Shown: positions 46,761 through 54,707 of the stretch, piece by piece
Position numbering within the stretch: position 1 is the first letter of the stretch
Layout: each line of letters begins with the position of its first letter
Source of the DNA: Thiosocius sp942490985
GTDB lineage: Bacteria > Pseudomonadota > Gammaproteobacteria > Chromatiales > Chromatiaceae
Length of the DNA: 64,000 nucleotides
Assembly: GCA_942490985.1 (NCBI GenBank)
Contig: CALNYW010000006.1
Span: 124,001 to 188,000 of the forward strand
Direction: 5' to 3'
The notes under the pieces: model-generated
What the model was told of the DNA's origin: nothing
Database searches by the model: none
Seen by the model: the letters and a program-made list of their open reading frames with translations, nothing else
Position numbers and translations under genes: made by a program

Positions 46761-47003
46761 ATGATGAAAAGAGAATCTATAGCGCAGGCGCTGTTCTTTG
46801 CCCCAGATCGGGTTTCGGCAGTGGATCAGCAGGCGCGGTTGAAGACCCGCTTGCAAGAGGAAATCGAGTTCCTGCAAACCAGGTTGGAACAGATCGGCCC
46901 CGACGGTGACTGCGGTTATGAAAACGCGCTGATCCGTTTTTTCAATCAGCAAATCGACCTGCGCCGCAACCAATTGGCCGGTCACCGGCGCTCCGGGCGG
47001 TAA
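46761..47003 (+). CDS. Small hypothetical protein
   Basis: An 80-residue soluble protein of unknown function. It looks like a single helical unit: RVSAVDQQARLKTRLQEEIE followed by FLQTRLEQIG has heptad-like Leu/Ile spacing and could form a short coiled coil. The C-terminal part (NALIRFFNQQIDLRRNQL) is also amphipathic. Two adjacent ATGs are possible starts, with only a weak GG upstream. It stands alone between the antiporter and trmO. Its amino-acid composition looks like real coding sequence, but I recognise no family. Confidence 0.55.
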   Translation: MMKRESIAQALFFAPDRVSAVDQQARLKTRLQEEIEFLQTRLEQIGPDGDCGYENALIRFFNQQIDLRRNQLAGHRRSGR

Positions 47004-47098
47004 CCGACAGGCGCTGGCCGGTCCGTTTGTCCGGCTAAACGACGGGGTGATGGCACGCCGGTAGGCGGTTCGATGGAATTGCGTGACAATTGCCATCT

Positions 47099-47818
47099 AT
47101 GCGTGACCATCTCAACCAAACGATCAAGATCGAGCCGATCGGGATCATGCATTCACCGTTCGGTGAGAAGTTCGGCACGCCGCGGCAATCAGGTCTGATC
47201 GAAACCGCCGTTGGTGAAATCGAACTGTTTCCACCGTTCAACGACCCGCGCATGTTGCAAGGCCTCGATGGGTTTTCCCATATCTGGATAACGTTTCAAT
47301 TCGATCGTTGTGTTGAGCAGGGTTGGCAGGCGCGTGTTCGCCCACCGCGCCTTGGCGGGAATATCGAGGTAGGCGTTTTCGCGAGCCGAGCGCCATTCCG
47401 GCCCAATCATCTAGGGCTCTCGGTGGTGAGACTGATCGAGATTCGACAGGCCCCGCTAAGGCTGCGCGTGAGTGGCGTTGACTTGGTCGATGCCACGCCG
47501 GTGATCGACATCAAACCCTACTTGCCATACGCAGACTGCAAGCCAGACGCGCGTGGCGGCTTCGCTGCGCAGGCGCCGGAAAGCCGGCTAGCGGTTCTGT
47601 TCTCAGCGGCGGCAGAGCAAGCCCTTCGCGATTTGCCCGACGGTGATGCCGTGCGGCAACTGATTACCGACGTCATAGCGCTGGACCCGCGTCCGGCCTA
47701 TCGACGTGGCGTTGAACCAGGTCGCCGTTACGGGATGCATCTGGGTGACTGCGAGGTGGCCTGGCGTGTGTTGCCCGACGGTGCAGAAGTAACGGCGATC
47801 CAGCCGGTTTTGAACTGA
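47099..47818 (+). CDS. trmO: tRNA (N6-threonylcarbamoyladenosine-37-N6)-methyltransferase TrmO
   Basis: TrmO methylates t6A37 in certain tRNAs to m6t6A, using S-adenosylmethionine. It has 239 residues and one TsaA/YaeB domain plus the C-terminal extension seen in E. coli. Strong matches are IEPIGIMHSPFGEKFGTPRQ, GLDGFSHIWITFQF and GVFASRAPFRPNHLGLS, the family signature. VDLVDATPVIDIKPYLPYAD completes the domain. The ATG is three codons inside the longest frame. No good ribosome binding site precedes either start, so the exact N-terminus is uncertain. Confidence 0.93.
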   Translation: MRDHLNQTIKIEPIGIMHSPFGEKFGTPRQSGLIETAVGEIELFPPFNDPRMLQGLDGFSHIWITFQFDRCVEQGWQARVRPPRLGGNIEVGVFASRAPFRPNHLGLSVVRLIEIRQAPLRLRVSGVDLVDATPVIDIKPYLPYADCKPDARGGFAAQAPESRLAVLFSAAAEQALRDLPDGDAVRQLITDVIALDPRPAYRRGVEPGRRYGMHLGDCEVAWRVLPDGAEVTAIQPVLN

Positions 47819-47840
47819 TCGTCGTCCACCTGTAAATCCG

Positions 47841-48161
47841 CTACTCTGTGGTTTGCTCCGGTGTAATGGCGTTGAAGCGCGCCATCTGTTCGTCGGTCGC
47901 TTTTTCCTGATACCTGGCCTTCCATTCGCCATGCGGCATGCCGTAAACCCACTCACGAGCCGCCGACTCAGCGAGTGGCTGATCGATCGCCGTGGCGGCG
48001 TTGGCCAACCACCGCGACATGCAGTTGCGGCAAAAACCTGCTTCGATCATCAGATTGATGTTTTGCACATCGGTACGTTTTTGCAGATGGCCGACCAGGG
48101 TACGCCATGCGGCAGCCTCAATCTGTGTGCGTTGTTCGGGTGTCATGGTGGCTCCGGTCAT
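47841..48161 (-). CDS. DUF1244 family protein
   Basis: A conserved small protein of unknown function, 106 residues. The family signature is FCRNCMSRWL, with two Cys, followed by the WVYGMPHGEWKARYQEKA block, nearly invariant in DUF1244. It starts at an ATG overlapping the cnoX stop (TGATG). A second ATG at 48146 has GGAG close upstream and may be the true start (101 residues). Position and overlap indicate co-transcription with cnoX, so a link to redox or proteostasis is possible but unproven. Confidence 0.85.
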   Translation of the reverse strand: MTGATMTPEQRTQIEAAAWRTLVGHLQKRTDVQNINLMIEAGFCRNCMSRWLANAATAIDQPLAESAAREWVYGMPHGEWKARYQEKATDEQMARFNAITPEQTTE

Positions 48162-49021
48162 CAGTGCAGTAGGTTGAACATGCGAGCACGGTAGCGCGCA
48201 ACTATTGGGTCGTCACCCAACATCTCGAAGATTTTCAGCAATGCCTGGCGCGCACCATCGTCGGCGTAGCTGCGGTCTTTTTGCATCACGGCAAGAAAGT
48301 TTTCCAAGGCGGCCTCCATATCACCCTCGATCACCTGCATCGCGGCGAGCGTATAACGGGCGGACACATCGTCTGGGGCCCGCTCGACGGCCGCGCTTGC
48401 GGCATCGTATGAAAGATCTGGCCCGGCGATCTTGTCGAAGAACAGCTGACCACGCAGGCGCGCGACCTCAGGGCTGTCCTGCGCCTCGGCCGGCAATGCC
48501 TGCAACGTCGCCTCTGCCGCCTGCAGGTCGCCGGAAGCGGCCTGGACCTGGGCACGGGTAACACCGACTCGGGGATTCGATGGATCGTCGATGGCCGCCT
48601 GGTCCAGCAGCGCCAATGCGGTCTCGACATCACCCGCCAGCAGCTGTTGTTGTGCCTGGGTTACTGTGTCGTCCGACGCCCGGGGCAGGTGTCGATCGAG
48701 GAATGCCCGGATCTCGGATTCGGGCAGGGCGCCGGCAAATTCATCAACCGGTTGCCCGCCGACAAAGAGCTTTACCGTTGGAATGCTGCGAATCCCAAAC
48801 TGGCTGGCGATCGCCTGTTGTTCCTCGGTATTGATTTTGGCCAGCATAAAACGGCCTTGATAGGCATCGGCAAGCTGGGCGAGGACCGGCATCAACATCT
48901 GGCACGGTTGGCACCAACTGGCCCAGAAATCCACCAAAACCGGTACCTGATGCGATCCTTGGATAACAATCTGTTGGTAGTTGCTTTCGTCGATGTCGAC
49001 GATGTAGGGCGAATTGGCCAT
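48161..49021 (-). CDS. cnoX: Chaperedoxin CnoX (YbbN): thioredoxin fold plus TPR
   Basis: CnoX protects proteins from aggregation under oxidative stress and hands clients to GroEL/DnaK. It has 286 residues: a thioredoxin domain at 1-110 and helical TPR-like repeats to the end (DVETALALLDQAAIDDPSNP and similar). The active site reads WCQPC (Cys37, Cys40), so both redox cysteines are kept, unlike E. coli CnoX, which lacks this pair. The ATG at 49021 has AGGA five bases upstream. Longer frames have no resemblance. A sigma-32-like promoter precedes it, back to back with that of trxC. Confidence 0.93.
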   Translation of the reverse strand: MANSPYIVDIDESNYQQIVIQGSHQVPVLVDFWASWCQPCQMLMPVLAQLADAYQGRFMLAKINTEEQQAIASQFGIRSIPTVKLFVGGQPVDEFAGALPESEIRAFLDRHLPRASDDTVTQAQQQLLAGDVETALALLDQAAIDDPSNPRVGVTRAQVQAASGDLQAAEATLQALPAEAQDSPEVARLRGQLFFDKIAGPDLSYDAASAAVERAPDDVSARYTLAAMQVIEGDMEAALENFLAVMQKDRSYADDGARQALLKIFEMLGDDPIVARYRARMFNLLH

Positions 49022-49056
49022 AAGATCCTCGCAGCGGGCTCGCGTTAACGGCCGCA

Positions 49057-49085
49057 ACATGCGGTCGAGCGGAAAAAATTGCAAG
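49057..49085 (-). promoter_or_regulatory. Candidate heat-shock (sigma-32) promoter of cnoX
   Basis: On the minus strand CTTGCAA (49085-49079), 14 bp and CCGCATGT (49064-49057) match the sigma-32 consensus CTTGAAA-N(11-16)-CCCCATNT with one mismatch per element. A start near 49050 would give a leader of about 30 bases before the cnoX ATG. Confidence 0.5.
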
Positions 49086-49098
49086 TCGCCCGGCATGC

Positions 49099-49127
49099 CT
49101 TGAAGCAAAGCGCATTCGACCCCATCT
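49099..49127 (+). promoter_or_regulatory. Candidate heat-shock (sigma-32) promoter of trxC
   Basis: CTTGAAG (49099-49105), 14 bp and CCCCATCT (49120-49127) match the sigma-32 consensus with a single mismatch. The inferred start is near 49134, under 30 bp before the trxC GTG. It lies 14 bp from the divergent cnoX promoter candidate. Confidence 0.6.
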
Positions 49128-49161
49128 CTGCGAATAAGGCGTGGTATCGGGAGAACGCAAG

Positions 49162-49599
49162 GTGGCCAACAGTCGACATGTGGTCTGCCCCCAATGTGGC
49201 GGGGTTAATCGGGTGCCCGAGGAACGCCTTGGCGCGGGCGGGCGGTGCGGAAAGTGCAAGGCAACGCTATTTGCCGGGCGATCGATGGCAGCGGATCAAG
49301 CGACATTCCAGCGCCAGCTCTCGCGGAGCGAACTGCCGCTGCTGGTGGACTTCTGGGCACCCTGGTGTGGGCCCTGCAAAATGATGGCACCGGCCTTCGA
49401 GCAGGCGGCCGCGATGCTGGAGCCGGATTTCCGCTTGATCAAAGTTAATACCGAGGAACAGCAGGCACTTGCTGCGCAGTTCGGCATCCGCAGCATCCCG
49501 ACGATGATGGTGTTCCACCAGGGTCGCGAGGTGGCGCGAATGTCTGGCGCGGTCGATGCAAATGCGATAGCCGCCTGGGCTCGCCAGCAGGCTGTCTGA
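49162..49599 (+). CDS. trxC: Thioredoxin 2 (zinc-binding thioredoxin TrxC)
   Basis: TrxC is a cytoplasmic disulfide reductase with an extra N-terminal zinc domain. It has 145 residues. The zinc site is Cys9/Cys12 (CPQC) and Cys29/Cys32 (CGKC). The redox centre is WCGPC at 68-72 in LVDFWAPWCGPCKMMAP. The cis-Pro loop is GIRSIPTMMVF. The GTG at 49162 is chosen because GGAG lies eight to nine bases upstream. A GTG seven codons earlier would precede no conserved sequence. It is divergent from cnoX, and both have heat-shock-like promoters. Confidence 0.95.
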   Translation: MANSRHVVCPQCGGVNRVPEERLGAGGRCGKCKATLFAGRSMAADQATFQRQLSRSELPLLVDFWAPWCGPCKMMAPAFEQAAAMLEPDFRLIKVNTEEQQALAAQFGIRSIPTMMVFHQGREVARMSGAVDANAIAAWARQQAV

Positions 49600-49646
49600 A
49601 CTGACCGACTGACGGCTAAATTGTTGCGCCGGTGCATTCCCGGTCA

Positions 49647-49701
49647 TGGACAGCCGCGGCGCCCTTGCCGTAATATGGCGCACCGCAACACGGCGTTGCG
49701 G
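49647..49701 (+). promoter_or_regulatory. Candidate carA promoter and leader hairpin
   Basis: TGGACA (49647-49652), 18 bp and TAATAT (49671-49676) form a plausible sigma-70 promoter. The inferred start near 49683 coincides with a perfect hairpin, CCGCAAC-acggc-GTTGCGG (49683-49701), at the head of a leader of about 100 bases before carA. No T-run follows, so this is not an obvious attenuator. Confidence 0.4.
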
Positions 49702-49783
49702 ATCCACCACACAACAGGCTGAAAAGTTAACCGGCGGGGGTTGCCAAAGGCCGATCTCCACCGTCCTTTTGCGCGCGCAGACA

Positions 49784-50911
49784 ATGACAAAACCGGCGAT
49801 ACTGGTACTCGAAGACGGCAGTGAATTTCACGGCTTTTCGATTGGTGCAGAAGGACTGACGACCGGCGAAGTGGTGTTCAACACGGCCATGACCGGTTAC
49901 CAGGAAATCCTCACCGATCCCTCCTACAGTCGCCAGATCGTCACGCTTACCTACCCCCACATCGGTAATACCGGTGTCAACGCAGAAGATGAAGAGTCGA
50001 CGACGATACACGCGGCCGGCTTGGTCATCCGCGATTTGCCACTGTTGACCAGCAACTTCCGCAGCGAGCAAGCCCTGGACAGTTACCTTACCGAGCGGGG
50101 GGTGGTCGGCATCGCCGGTATCGACACCCGCAGACTGACGCGGATTTTGCGTGAGAAGGGTGCGCAAAACGGTAGTTTGATGGCGGGCGAGACCGATCCC
50201 GCCGAGGCGCTACAGGCCGCCAGGGCTTTCCCCGGGTTGAAGGGAATGGATCTGGCTCGTGAAGTCTCGACCAAAGCAAGCTACCACTGGACGGAAGGTA
50301 CCTGGGTGCTGGGTGAAGGGCACAGCACGGCCGATCCCGCTGATGCCCGCTTCCACGTGGTCGCCTACGACTATGGGATCAAGCGGAACATTCTGCGCAT
50401 GCTGGTCGACCGGGGGTGCCGCGTTACCGTGGTGCCGGCACAAATGCCTGCCGCAGATGTCTTGGCGCTGTCGCCCGATGGGGTGTTCCTGTCGAACGGC
50501 CCCGGCGATCCGGAACCCTGTGACTACGCGATCGCGGCGATCCGCGAGATCGTTGACCGCGGCCTACCGACGTTCGGCATCTGCCTCGGTCATCAACTGC
50601 TCGGACTGGCGTCCGGTGCGCGCACCGTGAAAATGAAATTCGGCCATCATGGTGCCAATCATCCGGTGCAGGATTTGAAGACCGGTGCGGTCATGATTTC
50701 CAGTCAAAATCACGGCTTTGCGGTCGACGGCGATTCGTTGCCAGACAATCTGCAGCCAACGCACAAGTCGTTGTTCGACGGCTCGCTGCAGGGTATTCAC
50801 CGCACTGATCGACCGGCGTTCAGTTTTCAAGGCCATCCGGAAGCAAGCCCCGGTCCGCATGACGTCGCACCGGTTTTTGATCATTTCATCGCACTGATGG
50901 CTGGCGACTGA
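49784..50911 (+). CDS. carA: Carbamoyl-phosphate synthase small (glutaminase) subunit
   Basis: CarA releases ammonia from glutamine and passes it to CarB for carbamoyl phosphate, the precursor of pyrimidines and arginine. It has 375 residues. The class I glutaminase nucleophile is Cys267 in PTFGICLGHQLLGLA, with the His-Glu pair in FSFQGHPEASPGP near the end. The N-terminal domain opens KPAILVLEDGSEFHG. The ATG at 49784 matches the family start. The frame remains open upstream without resemblance. carB follows after 64 bp. Confidence 0.97.
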   Translation: MTKPAILVLEDGSEFHGFSIGAEGLTTGEVVFNTAMTGYQEILTDPSYSRQIVTLTYPHIGNTGVNAEDEESTTIHAAGLVIRDLPLLTSNFRSEQALDSYLTERGVVGIAGIDTRRLTRILREKGAQNGSLMAGETDPAEALQAARAFPGLKGMDLAREVSTKASYHWTEGTWVLGEGHSTADPADARFHVVAYDYGIKRNILRMLVDRGCRVTVVPAQMPAADVLALSPDGVFLSNGPGDPEPCDYAIAAIREIVDRGLPTFGICLGHQLLGLASGARTVKMKFGHHGANHPVQDLKTGAVMISSQNHGFAVDGDSLPDNLQPTHKSLFDGSLQGIHRTDRPAFSFQGHPEASPGPHDVAPVFDHFIALMAGD

Positions 50912-50975
50912 AGACAATCTTGCCGCAGACTGCAACCAACGCGTGCCGATGAACGACGCCGGATAGACCAAAACC

Positions 50976-53900
50976 ATGCCGAAAAGAAGCGACCTAAAGA
51001 GCATCCTGATCATCGGCGCCGGACCGATCGTGATCGGTCAGGCCTGCGAGTTTGATTACTCTGGCGCCCAAGCGTGTAAGGCGCTGCAGGAGGAGGGTTT
51101 CCGGGTCATTCTGGTGAATTCCAACCCTGCCACGATCATGACCGACCCCGATATGGCCGATGCGGTCTATATCGAACCGATCACCTGGCGCACCGTTGCC
51201 AAGATCATTGAGAAAGAACGCCCGGACGCGCTGTTGCCGACGATGGGTGGTCAGACAGCGCTGAACTGCGCGTTGGATCTGGTCCGCGAAGGCGTGCTGG
51301 AACAATTTGGCGTCGAAATGGTTGGCGCCAGCCGGGAAGCCATTGATAAGGCCGAAGACCGCGACCTGTTTCGCCAGGCAATGCGCAAGATCGGACTGGA
51401 TATGCCGCGCTCAGCGGTTGCCCACTCGATGGAAGAGGCGCTGCAGGTCCAGGCGCAGATCGGTTTTCCGACCATTATCCGACCCTCGTTCACGATGGGC
51501 GGCTCCGGTGGCGGTATCGCCTACAACATCGAAGAGTTCGAAGAGATCTGTGCCCGTGGGCTGGACCTGTCGCCGACCTCCGAGTTGCTGATCGAAGAAT
51601 CGATCCTGGGCTGGAAAGAGTTCGAGATGGAGGTGGTTCGCGACCGTGCGGACAACTGCATCATTGTCTGTTCGATCGAAAACCTCGATCCGATGGGGGT
51701 GCATACCGGCGATTCGATCACTGTCGCCCCGGCCCAGACCCTGACCGACAAGGAATATCAGATCATGCGCAATGCCTCGTTGGCGGTGCTGCGTGAAATC
51801 GGCGTCGATACCGGCGGCTCGAATGTGCAGTTCGCGATCAATCCCGATGACGGGCGGATGATCATTATCGAGATGAATCCGCGCGTGTCGCGGTCTTCGG
51901 CGTTGGCGTCCAAGGCGACAGGGTTTCCGATTGCCAAAGTCGCCGCCAAACTTGCCGTCGGCTATACCCTGGATGAATTGCGCAATGAGATCACCGGCGG
52001 GGTTACCCCGGCCTCGTTTGAGCCCTCGATCGACTATGTCGTCACCAAGGTCCCCCGGTTCGCGTTCGAGAAATTCCCGCAGGCCGATGCCCGCCTGACG
52101 ACGCAGATGAAATCGGTCGGCGAGGTCATGGCGATTGGCCGGACTTTCCAGGAGTCGCTGCAGAAAGCGTTGCGCGGTTTGGAAACCGGCATGGCGGGCC
52201 TCGATCCGGTCGTTTCGATAGCCGGTGACGACGCGCTTGACGAGATCGTCTCAGAGATCAGGCAGCCGAGTGCTGTTCGGTTGTGGTACCTGGCGGACGC
52301 CTATCGTGCTGGGCTGTCATTGCAGGAAGTGTTTGAACACACCAAGATCGATCCGTGGTTCCTGGTTCAGATCGAAGACCTGGTGCGCGACGAGCAACGC
52401 GTGGCCGCCGAGGGACTGGACGCACTCGATGAAGTGCGGCTGCGCGGCTTGAAGCGCAAAGGCTTTGCCGACCAGCGGCTCGCTGATCTGCTTGGTGTAG
52501 ACGAAGCCACGATCCGTGCCCGCCGCGACGAGCTCGGCGTGCACCCGGTGTTCAAGCGGGTTGATACCTGTGCCGCCGAGTTTGCCTCGAGCACGGCGTA
52601 TCTCTACTCGACCTACGAAGAAGAGTGCGAGGCCGACCCTTCTGACCGCGAAAAGATCATGGTGCTGGGTGGTGGGCCCAACCGGATCGGGCAGGGTATC
52701 GAGTTCGACTATTGCTGTGTGCATGCGGCGTTCGCGATGCGCGACGATGGCTACGAGACCATCATGGTCAACTGCAATCCGGAGACCGTGTCGACCGACT
52801 ATGACACCTCCGACCGGCTTTACTTCGAGCCGTTGACACTCGAGGATGTGCTCGAGATTGTGCAACGCGAAAAGCCGAAAGGCATCATCGTGCAATACGG
52901 CGGCCAGACGCCGCTGAAGCTGGCCGAGGACCTCGCTGCCGCCGGTGCGCCGATTATCGGTACCTCGCCGGATTCCATCGATCTGGCCGAGGATCGGGAA
53001 AGGTTCCAGCATCTGGTCGAGCGTGAGGGCCTGATGCAGCCACCGAACCGCACCGCCATCGAGGCCGAACAGGCGGTCTTACTGGCCGACGAGATTGGCT
53101 ACCCGTTAGTGGTGCGCCCCTCTTATGTGCTCGGTGGTCGGGCGATGGAAATCGTCCATGACGAAGATGATCTGCGCCGCTACATGCGCGAAGCCGTAAA
53201 GGTGTCGAATGAGTCTCCCGTGCTGCTTGACCGCTTCCTTGACGATGCCATCGAAGTCGACATCGATGCGATATGTGATGGCCAGGACGTGTTGATCGGC
53301 GGCATCATGGAGCATATCGAGCAGGCCGGCGTGCATTCGGGTGATTCTGCCTGCTCGTTGCCCCCCTACACCCTGAGTGCCGCGGTGCAGGACCGCATGC
53401 GCGCGCAGATCCGCCGGCTGGCGCATGCGCTCAAGGTGGTCGGATTGATGAATACGCAATTTGCGATCAAGGGCGATGACATCTATCTGCTCGAGGTGAA
53501 TCCTCGCGCATCACGCACGGTGCCGTTCGTTTCCAAGGCGACGGGTCGTCCATTGGCCAAGATCGCCGCACGCTGCATGGTTGGTCAAACCCTCGCAGAC
53601 CAGGGTATCGACGGCGAGATCATCCCGACCAATTACTACGTCAAGGAGGCCGTGTTTCCGTTCGTCAAGTTTCCCGGTGTCGATACCTTGCTCGGTCCGG
53701 AGATGAAATCGACGGGCGAGGTGATGGGTGTCGGCAAGACCTTTGGTGAGGCCTACGGCAAGGCCAATGAGGGCGGCAGTGTGTCGTTGCCCCGCAAGGG
53801 ACGTGCGCTGTTGTCGGTGCGCGAGGCTGATCGACAGCGGGCGGTCAATGTTGCGCGTCAGCTAAATGCCCTGGGATTTGAGATCGCCGGTACCCGTGGA

Positions 53901-54185
53901 ACCTGCCGCTCGATCACCGCCGCCGGTATCGAGTGCAGCATCGTCAACAAGGTGAAGGAAGGTCGGCCACACATCGTTGATATGATCAAGAACGGTGACT
54001 TCGTGTTGATCATCAACACAACCGAAGGCAAACAGGCGATTATCGATTCGGCGTCGATCCGACGCGCTGCTTTGCAGCACAAAGTGAGCTATACAACGAC
54101 GATTTCTGGCGCGGAGGCGGCGGTGCTGGCCTTGCAGCAGCCCGATGAACTCAACGTGACCAGTCTGCAAGAACTACACAGCTGA
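50976..54185 (+). CDS. carB: Carbamoyl-phosphate synthase large subunit
   Basis: CarB makes carbamoyl phosphate from bicarbonate, ammonia and two ATP. It has 1069 residues, the usual length. Two homologous ATP-grasp halves are visible. The first begins ILIIGAGPIVIGQACEFDYS and the second KIMVLGGGPNRIGQGIEFDY near residue 560. A C-terminal MGS-like regulatory domain (about 935-1069) follows, with GTRGTCRSITAAGIE and FVLIINTTEGKQA, and should bind allosteric effectors such as UMP or ornithine. The carA-carB-greA order is typical of gammaproteobacteria. Confidence 0.98.
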   Translation: MPKRSDLKSILIIGAGPIVIGQACEFDYSGAQACKALQEEGFRVILVNSNPATIMTDPDMADAVYIEPITWRTVAKIIEKERPDALLPTMGGQTALNCALDLVREGVLEQFGVEMVGASREAIDKAEDRDLFRQAMRKIGLDMPRSAVAHSMEEALQVQAQIGFPTIIRPSFTMGGSGGGIAYNIEEFEEICARGLDLSPTSELLIEESILGWKEFEMEVVRDRADNCIIVCSIENLDPMGVHTGDSITVAPAQTLTDKEYQIMRNASLAVLREIGVDTGGSNVQFAINPDDGRMIIIEMNPRVSRSSALASKATGFPIAKVAAKLAVGYTLDELRNEITGGVTPASFEPSIDYVVTKVPRFAFEKFPQADARLTTQMKSVGEVMAIGRTFQESLQKALRGLETGMAGLDPVVSIAGDDALDEIVSEIRQPSAVRLWYLADAYRAGLSLQEVFEHTKIDPWFLVQIEDLVRDEQRVAAEGLDALDEVRLRGLKRKGFADQRLADLLGVDEATIRARRDELGVHPVFKRVDTCAAEFASSTAYLYSTYEEECEADPSDREKIMVLGGGPNRIGQGIEFDYCCVHAAFAMRDDGYETIMVNCNPETVSTDYDTSDRLYFEPLTLEDVLEIVQREKPKGIIVQYGGQTPLKLAEDLAAAGAPIIGTSPDSIDLAEDRERFQHLVEREGLMQPPNRTAIEAEQAVLLADEIGYPLVVRPSYVLGGRAMEIVHDEDDLRRYMREAVKVSNESPVLLDRFLDDAIEVDIDAICDGQDVLIGGIMEHIEQAGVHSGDSACSLPPYTLSAAVQDRMRAQIRRLAHALKVVGLMNTQFAIKGDDIYLLEVNPRASRTVPFVSKATGRPLAKIAARCMVGQTLADQGIDGEIIPTNYYVKEAVFPFVKFPGVDTLLGPEMKSTGEVMGVGKTFGEAYGKANEGGSVSLPRKGRALLSVREADRQRAVNVARQLNALGFEIAGTRGTCRSITAAGIECSIVNKVKEGRPHIVDMIKNGDFVLIINTTEGKQAIIDSASIRRAALQHKVSYTTTISGAEAAVLALQQPDELNVTSLQELHS

Positions 54186-54209
54186 GCTAAACCGCCGAGG
54201 AATTGCACG

Positions 54210-54686
54210 ATGGAAAAGCACCCAATGACGAAAACCGGCGCGGAACGACTCCGTGTCGAGCTCAGCGAACTCAAGACCGTCAAGCGTCCGGCAGTGATTG
54301 CCGCGATCGCCGAGGCGCGAGCGCACGGTGACCTGAAGGAGAACGCTGAGTACCACGCCGCGCGCGAACAACAAGGCTTCATCGAGGGCCGTATCAAAGA
54401 TATCGAAGCGAAGCTGTCACATGCGCAGATCATCGATGTCTCCAGCCTCGATGCCGGCGGCAAAGTGGTCTTCGGTGCGATCGTCGTTGTGCTCGATCTA
54501 AACACCGACGTTGAAAAGACCTATCAGATCGTGGGTGTCGATGAGGCCGATATCAAGCACAACAAGATATCGGTGACGTCGCCGGTCGCGCGTGCCCTGA
54601 TCGGCAAGATCGAAGGTGACGAGGTCGCCCTCGAAGCACCGGGCGGTACGCATGAGTTCGAAATCCTCGAGGTGCGTTACGAATAG
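54210..54686 (+). CDS. greA: Transcription elongation factor GreA
   Basis: GreA rescues backtracked RNA polymerase by stimulating cleavage of the nascent RNA. It has 158 residues. The N-terminal coiled coil that enters the polymerase channel includes ERLRVELSELKTVKRP, then EARAHGDLKENAEYHAAREQ, which holds the acidic tip residues (D and E in GDLKENAEY). The C-terminal FKBP-like domain ends APGGTHEFEILEVRYE. The ATG at 54210 has GAGGAA eight bases upstream. It lies 24 bp after carB. Confidence 0.98.
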   Translation: MEKHPMTKTGAERLRVELSELKTVKRPAVIAAIAEARAHGDLKENAEYHAAREQQGFIEGRIKDIEAKLSHAQIIDVSSLDAGGKVVFGAIVVVLDLNTDVEKTYQIVGVDEADIKHNKISVTSPVARALIGKIEGDEVALEAPGGTHEFEILEVRYE

Positions 54687-54707
54687 CGCCTGGTGGGGGT
54701 CGATTCG

